NCBI GenBank assembly: GCA_900404475.1
Contig: OUQQ01000603.1
Span: forward strand, 1 to 12,281
Direction: 5' to 3'
Origin: Spongospora subterranea
Lineage: Eukaryota; Endomyxa; Phytomyxea; Plasmodiophorida; Plasmodiophoridae
Length of the DNA: 12,281 nt
This document shows positions 1 through 9,492 of the stretch, piece after piece. The notes beneath the pieces are model-generated. The model made no database searches and was not told the origin of the DNA. It was given only the letters and a program-made list of their open reading frames with translations. Made by a program: the position numbers and the translations under genes. Numbering within the stretch: the first letter of the stretch is position 1; every line of letters begins with the position of its first letter.

Positions 1-204
1 ACTGTTTCCGATTTTCCGGTAAAACCCACGGCAAAATGCCGGAAAAGTGCGTTTACCGTTGCGCGGTGGAGATGCTCAAACTCACAAGCTGAGGCCTCAC
101 CTCAATAAAGTTGCGCCAACACTACTGTCAACATGCTGACGTGATTCCACGCAACCTTATGAGTTAGGTGTATGACACGCACTCTTGCTTCTCTGTATCA
201 TATT

Positions 205-298
205 TCTCGATACGATTTGTCATGTTCACATGGCTACTGCAGTATCTCAATCAAAAACTAATTAATTTAATCAGTGAACATGACAAATCGTATCGAGA
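205..298. repeat. Perfect 25-bp inverted repeat (hairpin 1)
   Basis: The left arm at 205-229 begins TCTCGATACG, and the right arm at 274-298 is its exact reverse complement over all 25 bases. The 44-base loop is A/T-rich and contains the small palindrome TACTGCAGTA. I see no flanking target-site duplication, no pyrimidine tract typical of a terminator, and no coding sense. A perfect 25-bp stem is far beyond chance for one pair this close. It could be a small foldback transposon, a small-RNA precursor or a recent inverted duplication. The arms share no sequence with the second hairpin. Confidence 0.85.
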
Positions 299-376
299 TA
301 TGCTACAAAGAAGCAGCTATATTGCTATCTGTTCGTTTTTAAGGTTTCAAGGTTTAGTTGCAATATGACATCGGAG

Positions 377-475
377 CCAACAAACGGACCAGATTCTAAA
401 ACAGGTTGTTTTGGTGACGACAACAATCGATTCGCCACAGTCACAACCTGTTTTAGAATCTGGTCCTTTTGTTGG
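377..475. repeat. 33-bp inverted repeat with one mismatch (hairpin 2)
   Basis: The left arm at 377-409 (begins CCAACAAACGG) and the right arm at 443-475 (ends CCTTTTGTTGG) are complementary at 32 of 33 positions. The only mismatch is C385 against T467. The 33-base loop contains the palindrome AATCGATT. The stem includes the run AGATTCTAAAACAGGTTGT. No target-site duplication is evident at the outer ends. The stem length and the small loop would fold into a long RNA hairpin of the size of small-RNA precursors. A remnant of a short inverted-repeat transposon is equally possible. Confidence 0.88.
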
Positions 476-891
476 GGAAATCGTAATCTTGACATGAAAT
501 TGAAGATAATCCACGATCAATTGTATGCTCGATTTCACAGGATCAACTGGTCACGAGTTGACGTAGTCAACAGTCAATTTGGGGTATTTCTTCTGTGGGG
601 TTAATTCCGTGTTTTACGGTACTCACATACCGACATAGAAACCAATTAATGAAATGTAACCGGCACGAAATTGTTTATGTGCATCGGCGCCGCGGTCCTA
701 ACACTCGTAGCAGGGCATGCCCGGCACGATAATTCGGCAGATGTTTGTTAGGCCCGAGCCTGATGACGTTACGAAACCATAAAGAACATTATTGATAATA
801 CATGTATGTACAGTACGTTGGTACTGTAGTGAAAGCCACTGTAGACACTGATTTGCTGCATGACAGGACAGCACCGCTTGAAATCCCCGTG

Positions 892-1956
892 TCACATCAG
901 TGATGTACCGATGCACAACGCGTCGTCACCATGATCGAACAGTTTCTCACACTTGCTACATGTGGGAAGCTTGCCTCTCTGCCTGACAACTTGCATCGAA
1001 ATGTCAATAGGATAGCGTTGTCCTTTTGGCCTGCAGTTTTCTGTGGAACTACTTTGCGAAAAAGTGCCTTCACGGAGGCGTTATCGTCGCGGCGGTGGCT
1101 ACCTCGTTTGCTGATAATGTGGACTTGCTTTGATGAAGAAGTGTGGGACGATGATGATGAGCCTTCCTCGTTCGATAATGGGGATGACGGGCGGTCGACG
1201 TCAACTTCGACCGTTTCACGCTTCGGTCGCATGAACAGGATGTGAGTGATTGGATAATTCGTTGTGTGGTAGCCGTCAAGCGTTTGCCATCGCAAAATTG
1301 GTCTTTTCATGCCGTCGTAGAATATCGGCTGTCCATTCAAAAACGTGTGGGAGAAGAAATGATTGCCTAAGCAGATTGTATAGAAAATGGCAGCAGGGTT
1401 GAACTGCTTCTCGCCCAATCGAATCGTAGTCGGCGGTTTGGTCTTCATGCAATCAGACGGTTCATTTCCTCGCTGTGCGAGCAAAGGGATGGGGACCAAC
1501 AGCAACTGTGGACAGTTGATCATGATCCGTTTCTGTATCGTGCGAGTGCCTGGGACCGTTTCAAACTCGTCCGATTCTTCGTTGAATCGGTACATTGAAC
1601 TGGTGTCGAGAATGAATGCCCCATCAGGTACATAGGAAGGAAGTGCAGCGGTGTGCGTCGTCGTCCTATCGCAAGGACCGTCCATATGCTCGAAATACGA
1701 ATCGAGTGCATTCTGACGGCGGGTGCAGTTGCATATCGATTTTTCAGGTGACGAAGTCATTGTAGATAGTACTACGCTTGCCAATGTCCAGAGACCGATT
1801 GTCGCGCTGATGTGGACAGTAATCGGAAGAGCATAAGGTGTCCCAGGTTGTCCTGTACATGAACAACTCTGGGCAGTAATGAATGACGGCGTCTTCGACA
1901 CAGCCCCACATGTCATGTTTCCTAACGTGCTCACGTTCATCACATTTGGACACCAA
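892..1956 (-). CDS. 3' part of a ubiquitin-hydrolase-like (USP-like), probably transposon-linked gene with two introns
   Basis: Three blocks join in phase on the minus strand: 1956-1753, 1712-1103 and 1040-892, with GT...AG introns at 1713-1752 (40 nt) and 1041-1102 (62 nt). The first block carries CSSDYCPHQR, which looks like the cysteine-rich insertion of USP-like domains. The middle block carries MINCPQLLLVPIPLL, then GNHFFSHTF and IFYDGMKRPILRW. This is the strand order and the conserved His of the peptidase C19 fold, in the form seen in fungal transposon-linked proteins. A serine-rich linker follows. The last block has the zinc-ribbon motif PTCSKCEKLFDHGDD before a TGA stop. The catalytic-cysteine box is not visible, so the gene is 5'-incomplete or broken. 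A protease role is inferred from motifs only. The 3' end could also splice on into the frame below 892. Confidence 0.5.
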
Positions 1957-2520
1957 TCAAGCGTGCTCCTCGTCTCTGGTCCTGTGTCAAAATTGGATTG
2001 GAAACCTTACAAGTTCGAATTGATTGGCTTCATGAAACTGATGGAGGAATTTGCAATTAGCAGATATAACTAACTCTGTTGATTATGAGAACCTACATTG
2101 ATATGACGCGTTCGGGTACTGATACAGAGATGTTTACTGCTCCAGCCAAAGACTGTTGGGACATCGAATGCACAAACCGGGTCAGTTTCAACGTATTCGG
2201 TTCTTTACTCTGCTCAAAAATAGTGTTGGTGAAATTGGTCAACTATTTCAATGTCCTTGCTCGCAATTAACTGCTTAAGTTTTGGATTTTGAATACCGTA
2301 TGGGGTGGTGGCTTATTCGTATTTTATACCATGGTTTATACTGGAAGTGGTGATGTAAACGGATTTTGGCGCACCGTTCTGAAAAACTGGATTATTCGAC
2401 AATCTCGATTACAACACCCATTGTATTATTTTCGGGCAAAGACGGTAGTTGTGCATCGGCCAAGTCTTCAAGTACTGAAGAATAACCGGACGAATCTCGT
2501 AATTACATCAACCTGTGAAC
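1957..2520 (-). pseudogene. Weak upstream coding traces of the USP-like gene
   Basis: Reading the minus strand upstream of 1956 gives short protein-like stretches interrupted by stops. One includes SSVLEDLADAQLPSLPENN (about 2475-2420). Another includes KDIEIVDQFHQHYF (about 2260-2215). A third includes ETDPVCAFDVPTVFGW (about 2190-2140). A pyrimidine-rich TTATTCTTCAG acceptor precedes the first of these. They may be further exons of the 892-1956 gene, or decayed parts of the same element. I could not assemble a continuous frame or find a start codon. A plus-strand open frame of about 150 codons runs antisense to them (2289-2744). It has no recognisable motif and I did not annotate it as a gene. 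Confidence 0.25.
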
Positions 2521-4176
2521 AACCTTTCGATGCGGTGTTTGTGGGAAATCAGGTTGATAGATTTTTTGATTTGTTGCAACGGTGTATTTTCTATGAAGGT
2601 TTGTTTTGTTTCCTCTTTGATGAGCAAGCCCAGTTGCTGATGGTTGCTGACGATTACGCCTCACAACGCTCTCCCCCGGACCAGTCATCGCGATTACCCG
2701 AAAAAACACGTCCAGAGAAGATACCTTACAAACGCAGAGCTTAACACCCTCTGAAAGGTACAGGCGAATCGTCAGGAACCACCAGCAAGTGGGCTTGCTT
2801 ATCTATATCATCTAGTGCGTGTTTTTTTCAAGTAAACGTTGGATGTTCTTGATCAATTCTTCAGACATGTGCAGCTTGCTGATACCATATCGGATGTTTC
2901 AAAACAAAAAAACTTTCGACAACTTTTCACTGCCGGAATTTGGCTGCAATTATTGAGATTTCGAATCAAAATCGCCTTTTTGTAATCTGCATACCTCGGC
3001 AAAAAATGGGAAAGAGTAAAACGTGCCGCCGAAACCCACAGCAAACCTTCCGTAAATATCCTCTGATACTCAATTCCAGACTGCCTTGTCGTCAATATTA
3101 TCCTCAGCATAACTACGTTATCTTGCCCCCGATGGCGGTGATGAGATTTTTACTGTTCACAGTGGTTCAACTTGAACTACTCAGCGAAAACATAAAATTT
3201 GTGGCCTTGAACAATGAGCATCTGCCATTTTGGAAATATCGATAGACATAATTGAGGCCAACTCATGAATCGAAATTAATTTTTTAGATCCGCTTGAATA
3301 AGTTACTGGGCAAAGAATGAGCGGGGATGGACCTGCACATCATAATGCAGCCCAAGCGTCACGACCATGAGACCGTTGGGATTGAATTGCAACGGAAATA
3401 GCTTGAAATCTTGTTGGGTTAGTCAAACGGTGCAAGTGGCTACCTGAAATCAATTGATGCAGGTCCACGTGATTACCATTGATATCTGGTCAGGTCTATA
3501 GCTCCTTCAATGCCGATTAAGTAGCGTGATGATGAACAAAGGCTCGGAATCTGTTGGGCTTCTTCAGGAACAAGTAATCCTGATAAGTATTGGTAGTCAA
3601 TGCGACTATCATTTACATCAGTGTAAATCAAGTCCTCAAATGGTAAACTTCCATCATTGTTGCGTATCGACAATATGTATCAGTAAACCATTCAATTAAG
3701 TGCAAAATTGCAGGCTTTCACTATCATTCAGGTGTTCCTTCAAATTATGTCTATCGCATTGTTCCTTTACCGCCACTTCGTTGCAAAATACTTGTATATG
3801 TTGGAGAATGACCAAGCAAATAATGTGCAATAACCCTGCAGATGTCACCCCATCGTTTTGTATAACGGCAGGAGTTTGTGGGACCTCGTAAGATCAACCG
3901 CAGAGGATATCCCAAATATGTCGTAATGTAATGTCGATAACGAAGGTGGCGCTATGGGTCTCTGTTGGTAGGATTGGTTCGTGTTCAACATTTCTGCGGG
4001 TCCGGGGAGGGACTGAGGGAGACCGCAACTCGTTAACATCACTAATATCGCTGCGGATCCTGATCCAACCAACTCGATCAGCGCAGGGGTGATCGGGTCC
4101 CAGAATAGTCTCCCTGGCGCTCGTCGATCGCCAGTCTATCTGGCCTGGCTACCCAAATCAGAATCACTAGTCGCCC
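2521..4176. other. Long intergenic stretch, probably decayed repeats
   Basis: No gene is supported here. Short open frames on both strands (for example 2853-3110 minus, 2940-3245 plus, 3473-3673 minus, 3845-4072 minus) have no recognisable motifs. A plus-strand stretch near 3713-3805 reads GFHYHSGVPSNYVYRIV and has a protein-like flavour, but it is short and closed by stops. The last few hundred bases must contain the promoter of the FANCI gene. I see no clear TATA box or CCAAT element there. An in-frame TAG at 4168-4170 fixes the FANCI start downstream of it. Confidence 0.4.
3328..3467. repeat. Short terminal-inverted-repeat-like pair
   Basis: TGGACCTGCA at 3328-3337 is the exact reverse complement of 3458-3467. 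The match extends by three more bases if a two-base gap is allowed. The 140-bp unit has no visible target-site duplication and no coding content. It could be a tiny non-autonomous element or chance. Confidence 0.3.
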
Positions 4177-7100
4177 ATGTCCCAAATCCCCGACCATGAC
4201 CATATCGATTTTGATGAGGCGCTAACCCACCTGTCGTCATTACTTGATTCGTCATCCCCATTGACCCCTTTATCTCTTCATCCCGTATCGGTCCTGTTAC
4301 GCGCCTCTCCTCTATCTGCTTCTCAATTCCTCCTATCTCCCGCCATATTCTCCAAAATCCGTTCCTTACCGTCATCCGTCTATTCCCATATATCGTTATC
4401 TCTATTACAGACCCTATCGACGCTCGACGCCCCAGCTCCCGCGTTATTATCGTTAGCTGAACTGGGTATCTCTCTCCCATTCATCCCCTCTGTTATCGCT
4501 ATACTTCACCGCCTCCCGCCCCTTCACCGCCCAGCATTGCTCACTCTCATATCATCCTCTTTTACATCCTCTAACTGCACTTCATGGCTCCATGCCTTTT
4601 CAGACATGTCGCAATGCCTATCCCCACCTGTTTATTCATTGATTCACACACATATCGTGCAATTGCTTCCTCATGTCAAGTCAGAGGATTATGTTCCTCT
4701 TTCACAAAATGTGCTCCAGCTAACAGGCCATTCACTGAAGATTAACGACCCAGATACAACTCAATCATGGGCTGAATTAAGTATTTATCCCACTCTACAG
4801 TACTAGTTATTTGCATATAACGGTTTGCTCTGGAAACAGTTCGAAAGCTCTACCAATTTTGCCCTGCTGTCACCATTCCTGATGTCATGTTTGTTAATGA
4901 AGCCGCCTTTACATATAATTCGACTCTATTGAATATCGTCCTCCAATCGTATGAAAGCGTTGGTGTTTGATAGCGTTTTATTTGGCTATGTGATCAACGT
5001 TTTATCCAGGTTCAAGCTCTAACCGTATCCGATATGTTGCTGTTGATCTGCCTGTGCTCGGCTCAACCATATATTGACTGCGTTATGTCGCCCGTTTTTG
5101 GCATATTATCGTCGCGACGGCATACAATTGACAGTTGGCAACAGCTAATCTGTGCCCCAGGTATGATAATTTCCCCAACTGTATTAAGGCCAGTGTTGGA
5201 TCCGCGATTTCAGGAATTTCAACGTATGTTCCGCTAATCACATCGTGGGCGGAATCGTGGTTTGAGAAGTCCGATTCGATGTCATCGCTTGCCGCTGGAA
5301 TTATCGTCGCAATTTTCTCTCACATTGAATCTGCTCGATCAGCTATAATCGCATTAGTCCTGGCTGGTATATCAGAGCATGATGCCCGTCCATCATTGCA
5401 GGTATTATGTCATCTGCTCTGCAAAATGAATCTCTGCTGATTACCACAATAACCCCACTGTTTAGGAACGCTATTTGGACCTCTTTGCTCGTTTGCCAAC
5501 TGGTTTCCTATTGTCGTATATCTCTCCGTTAATTGAATGGATGCGATATGCAGGGAATATATCGACTATTGCAGCCAAACGAGCATTTCAAGCTGTCTTG
5601 CCTTTGGTCATGGCGTCAAATTCATTCCTTGATAGCTGTGTTGTGCTGTTTAGAAAGTTTTTGAGTTCCCGAATATCCACGGAACGAACTTTGGGTCAGT
5701 ATTCATCGAGTTCTATATGTCAACATCTCTAGTTGATCGATCTGCTAGGTGTGTATGGGATTTCCAATCTTCTTCTAGTTGCTGGGTCATCATTACCTGT
5801 ATCAATCCAGGTTGATATCGCAACCTGTATCGGATCAGGGCTGAGTGCATCATTAGCTCAACGGGCAATAGTTTACGAATCCATATCCGAGATCCTGTCA
5901 GGATCAGACCATCGCCTAGATCAGCAAACTTACAGGGCTGTATTCCAAATGTTAGATACCCGCTTGGAGAAATATATGGTTTCGAAGAAAGGTGCATAAT
6001 AGCAGGCCATTCGATACGTCCTCATTCTCTAACCCGAACTTTGTTCAGTTTCGCTGATATTATCATTTGCTGACTATTTCGAGGATAATTCGTCCGACAC
6101 TGATCTAATCACAGCTCGTGACATCCTTCCATTGTTGATCTCATGCCACATATCAGCAGCTACCCATATCATACCGCGACCTCGCCTCCATGTTGTTGAG
6201 CACTTGTGTCTCAACCCTGATAGTTTCTTATCGGCCCTGTTCATTGAGGGTCGTGAATGGGATATGAGGCGGCTTCATGCGCTATTGTCTTCTGCCGGTT
6301 AGCTTCTCATTCACAACACGCCGTCTGTAAAATGTTATGTTTAGGCATATGTGATGTCGTCTCCGAGCGCCTATCTGAAAATCCTGAACTTATTTCTGAT
6401 CTAAATTTACCTGATGATTTACCTCCAGATAAAATTGCCAGCCGCCTTTTACAAATTTCTGCCTACATTCATACCTATTTGCGGAGCATCGAATCCCGAT
6501 ATCCACAGGTCAAACAAATATTTTCGGTATTGCTCCACATATTGCACCATCGCTTCTTTCCAACATGATGTGTCCACTGCCAGACCTCCCTCGATGTGTA
6601 TTATATGTCGCAATCTCAATGTCAGAGGCTGATTGTCTCGAGTGATCTGTCGGCCTCCATTATGCCCAGACTGGTAACCTCATTAAATATGGCGATTGAG
6701 AAGTCAGCTAGTCGGCCCCATGATCATCATATCCCGAGTTCGTCCTCATCGTCAATGTATAATAAGTATTGTTCTTTATTCCTCTTATTTTGTTTTTACT
6801 TCACAGTGCCTGTTCAAATCTGTTTTCTGATTGTTTCCGTAGTCCATTGTCCAATCCCCAGTATTTATTGCGGTTGTTGATGCCCATTATCACACACTCT
6901 GCACCTTGGTCATCGACACCCATTACGCAGTACTCGCCATGGATATCTGATCGGATCGCCCAGCACAATCTCCCGTTGCCCACCCCATCCTCATTTCGCC
7001 ATCGTCTGCTCAACCTCTTCCTCTCTCTAATCCGTCAACTTAAGCGGTTATCTCCTATCAGTCAAACATGTCGCTTTCCATATCCAGACGATGATGATCT

Positions 7101-8319
7101 TGGCGACACGGCCGAACATCGTTTTGATAATGTTGATATAATGGCGATATCATGGTGCCGTTCCCTTCAGCATGAATTCAGTTCTGGTATATCGGTTCCT
7201 ATTGCCACATCATATCTAGCACTGCTCAGACACAGTATCGGAATAATCTCATCCAATGCCAAGGTACAATCATATTCTCCATATTCAAGTTGCTAACCGA
7301 CGTGCATCAGGATTGCTTTGCGGATATCCTCTCAACCCTGTTATCAACTTATTATATTCGCCGAGCCACTCTTGTTCATTCCATTACTCTATTGTTGCTC
7401 TCCATTCAACCTGAATTATCGCTAACTCTTATTCAAGATAAATCTCGTATTTTGACCGAATCAGATTCATGTAGATTCGCCGCGTTTGATGCTGTGACCA
7501 TTTCCAATATTCAATGTCTGAATAAAGCGCTGTCTGCGTTGAAACCCCAGCTAAAATCGCGGCAGGTCCAAGACGATGAATTCAACGCTGGTCAGGATAC
7601 TGTAATTGGCTCATGTTCTCTCATATCCCGGGTGATGACCTTTTTCCTGAACATCACTGAAGAAGTGACCAGCGATTCTCCTCGTTGTCTGTCTCGACTG
7701 CTCCTTCTTCTTACAAAGCTGTTCGATATGTCTGCCAAGTCGTCCCTACTGTCGTCCAGATTGCTAGTCAAGATCGATCACGGGAGTCATGATGACGACT
7801 GGGAGAGGTTTGCTGAGATCGAGAAATCTATCGGTATCAAAACGAATGTGTCAATTTAGTATTTACTGCTAACAGATTCCCATTAGAGTCCATTATTGGT
7901 ATGATTAAAGCCATCCCAACAGTGTCTTCATGGATAAACGAAAATCGGTCTACATTGTCGGGGCGAGCTGTTTCGGGTCTCGTTTTCAAAATTGCCACGT
8001 TTGAGCAGATCGCTTCTGAAATGGTGCGTCGCAATCGACAAGGTGTAGCCGCTGATTTGATGCGATCAGTCGCCAAATATCTGAAGCGTCTGAAACCTTG
8101 CCAGGCTAATGTATGATGTCATCATCAACGCTGTTCGCCACCAACTGTGAACTGACATGACGATATTAGTCGAATGATTTACTGGAGCGCCCTCGTAAAC
8201 GTAGTCGATCACATGGCAAACAACTTAGAAGTCGTATTGCCTATATTGATGAAGCATTACTCGAGGAAGGCGATGGATCTGATGCGTATGCAGATCTTGA
8301 AGACTGGATTGTCGATTAA
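4177..8319 (+). CDS. FANCI: Fanconi anaemia group I protein (FANCI), 13 exons
   Basis: FANCI clamps DNA with FANCD2 in nuclear interstrand-crosslink repair. Exons: 4177-4780, 4840-4964 (or -4958), 5010-5160, 5214-5401, 5466-5694, 5749-5991, 6049-6249, 6303-6508, 6584-6756, 6807-7263, 7311-7833, 7887-8110, 8170-8319. All introns are GT...AG, 45-75 nt, and every junction keeps phase, giving 1157 (or 1155) residues; human FANCI has 1328. The start follows an in-frame TAG. Family signatures, compared from memory, are helical repeats such as AAKRAFQAVLPLVMASNSFL, LAQRAIVYESISEIL, KMLCLGICDVVSERL and FKIATFEQIASEMVRRNRQ, in the order of vertebrate FANCI. The C-terminus has a basic nuclear-localisation motif, ERPRKRSRS, then an acidic tail ending EDWIVD. 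The ubiquitin-acceptor lysine is replaced by threonine and the SQ cluster is absent. The least certain junction is exon 8 to 9, where three frames stay open. Confidence 0.88.
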
Positions 8320-8517
8320 ATTGTTATTAATTATTTGTACTTTGCCGGCCACCTGCCTAATGTGTCGTCCTTGAAATGAATGGGTGTTCCTGGTTGAGCG
8401 GTGTTGTGTAGTGGTAGAAGGTGCCAGACGATCATCGGAGAAGTGTGGACTCTGGAGGTCACATATCTCTCTGCTGCCGGATTGGAACATGTTCATGTGC
8501 TAATCTGGTCAAGGATT
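8320..8517. other. FANCI 3' flank and 5' region of the next gene
   Basis: An A/T-rich stretch follows the FANCI stop codon. The frame of the next gene is open from 8398 (stop TGA at 8395-8397) but has no ATG before 8518. A GT at 8457 and a GCTAAT branch-like site near 8499, followed by CTGGTCAAG, make a 5'-untranslated intron possible. A first coding exon lying further upstream is also possible. Confidence 0.35.
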
Positions 8518-9003
8518 ATGGGTGATATTCCAACAGAGCAAGATATTCGATGCTCTAATGGCTCTATTGAATGGCCTGTATTCGATCCAGATCGGTTATC
8601 GGACTATAGACCATTCAATTTGACTTTCTTTGACCAATTCAATCCTAATGAATGTATTCGACATAACCGTTCCAGCAATGATTGTGGTATGTTTTCATAC
8701 GATCGAGATCGGATTGCCGTTTTATTGATTGTGAATATAGTTGTTGAGTCTTTGCCCGATCATTCATTGTTGAATCTATTCCTGCCTCGCCCTCGTCCGC
8801 CCATCAACAATGTCTCAAAGTTAGTGCCGGCAAGACCATCAACAACTTCTGCTACACGACCTCGATCATTATATCGGTTTGCACCTCCTAAATCATCAAC
8901 ACCGCCATCTGATCCGCCTTTCAATACTGGTGGAGCATTCTCTCGACTATTGAAAAGATCTACACCGTCACCATATCACCTATCGACATTTACTAATAGA
9001 TAA
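8518..9003 (+). CDS. Short uncharacterised protein with a proline-rich C-terminus
   Basis: I do not recognise this gene. Read straight through, it encodes 161 residues from the first in-frame ATG, with an in-frame stop upstream at 8395. A textbook donor GTATGT at 8687 and an acceptor at 8740 define a 54-nt intron. Removing it keeps the frame and gives 143 residues. The N-terminal part contains IEWPVFDPDRLSDYRPF, then FFDQFNPNECIRHN. The rest is rich in Pro, Ser, Thr and Arg (LFLPRPRPP, RFAPPKSSTPPSDPPF, SRLLKRSTPSPYH) and looks disordered. Four NPN/PP-type turns and basic clusters suggest a nuclear or scaffold protein, but that is inference. It lies 198 bp after FANCI in the same direction. 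Codon use resembles its neighbours. The true start could be in an upstream exon. Confidence 0.5.
   Translation: MGDIPTEQDIRCSNGSIEWPVFDPDRLSDYRPFNLTFFDQFNPNECIRHNRSSNDCGMFSYDRDRIAVLLIVNIVVESLPDHSLLNLFLPRPRPPINNVSKLVPARPSTTSATRPRSLYRFAPPKSSTPPSDPPFNTGGAFSRLLKRSTPSPYHLSTFTNR
8687..8740 (+). other. Probable 54-nt in-frame intron
   Basis: The segment starts GTATGT and ends GAATATAG. Its length is a multiple of three and it contains no stop, so it can be read as coding. If retained it inserts MFSYDRDRIAVLLIVNIV-like hydrophobic residues into an otherwise polar protein. Its size matches the FANCI introns next door, which supports its being an intron. Confidence 0.65.
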
Positions 9004-9068
9004 TCTACAACACCCTAATATCATTATTAAATAATTTGGGATAATAGTCAGTGAAGTTAACAATGACT

Positions 9069-9119
9069 TACCGCTCACGATCAGGCACAAATGCCAATAT
9101 CGTGTAAGCCCTTGCGGTA
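9069..9119 (+). ncRNA. Candidate structured RNA element, three nested stems
   Basis: Three stems nest in about 50 bases: TACCGC (9069-9074) with GCGGTA (9114-9119), CACGAT (9076-9081) with ATCGTG (9099-9104), and GGCA (9084-9087) with TGCC (9092-9095) closing a CAAA tetraloop. The stems are separated by small internal loops, and a nine-base bulge lies on the 3' side. The element sits in the gap between two plus-strand genes, about 65 bp after a stop codon. It could belong to the 3' end of the upstream transcript or be an independent small RNA. I recognise no known family. The strand is assumed from the flanking genes. Confidence 0.35.
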
Positions 9120-9492
9120 CAGGTTGTGCACCTTGCATATAATGCATTGAGTGATTAATTTATGAGAGTTAATCAAGATTAAGAAGCTTATGAGGATGAA
9201 CAGGTTCTGACTCTAGGGAAACCCCAGTTCCCTTTGTTCATTTCGGAGCTAGTCATCTGTTTCAAACAATAAAATACGGCGTCATTGAATGGATTTCCCA
9301 CACCAATCAATTATAAATGGCGTAATTCCATTCTTGCAATTTAGTTCAGGGTTTGTCTAGAATCGTTCAGATTTTCGGCAATGAATGTTATCTTGGACCA
9401 AGTCTTCACCTGTACCTGTTCCAGAGGACTTATCAGTCCTACCAATGGTAGAGATTCATTGGTTGGTTGATCTTGGCGGTAGTAGTGTCTCT

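Larger units (their letters stand above)
1..891. other. Left intergenic stretch without a supported gene
   Basis: I see no convincing coding region. Short open frames exist on both strands between about 347 and 604, but they lie over a long palindrome and mirror each other, so they are by-products of the inverted repeat. Near the left edge TTTTCCGG (12-19) can pair with CCGGAAAA (39-46), while CGGTAAA (17-23) can pair with TTTACCG (52-58). The two pairings share bases and exclude each other. A 10-bp palindrome GGGCATGCCC lies at 713-722, and CCGGCACGA occurs at 660-668 and again at 721-729. The part just below 892 could hold a last exon of the minus-strand gene, because a minus-strand frame stays open from 916 down to 698, but I could not confirm a splice into it. 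Confidence 0.5.

Noticed and set aside
347..604. Open frames on both strands over the second hairpin
   Set aside because: They mirror each other across the palindrome and carry the same short peptide from both arms, so they come from the inverted repeat and not from a gene.
2289..2744. Plus-strand open frame of about 150 codons
   Set aside because: It has no ATG at its beginning and no motif, and the opposite strand reads more like protein. I judged it an antisense shadow.
3473..4072. Two minus-strand peptides sharing GI..A(I/V)DLTR (near 3500 and 3890)
   Set aside because: The underlying DNA of the two sites is not similar and the match is only about eight residues, so I treat it as coincidence.
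6250..6302. Reading exon 7 through to a stop codon (17 extra codons)
   Set aside because: A 53-nt GT...AG intron removes it and restores the conserved helix KMLCLGICDVV in phase, so the extra codons are intronic.
892..8319. A functional link between the USP-like gene and FANCI, as in deubiquitination by USP1
   Set aside because: The USP-like protein resembles transposon-linked proteins, not USP1, and is on the other strand more than 2 kb away. The FANCI here lacks the ubiquitin site in any case.
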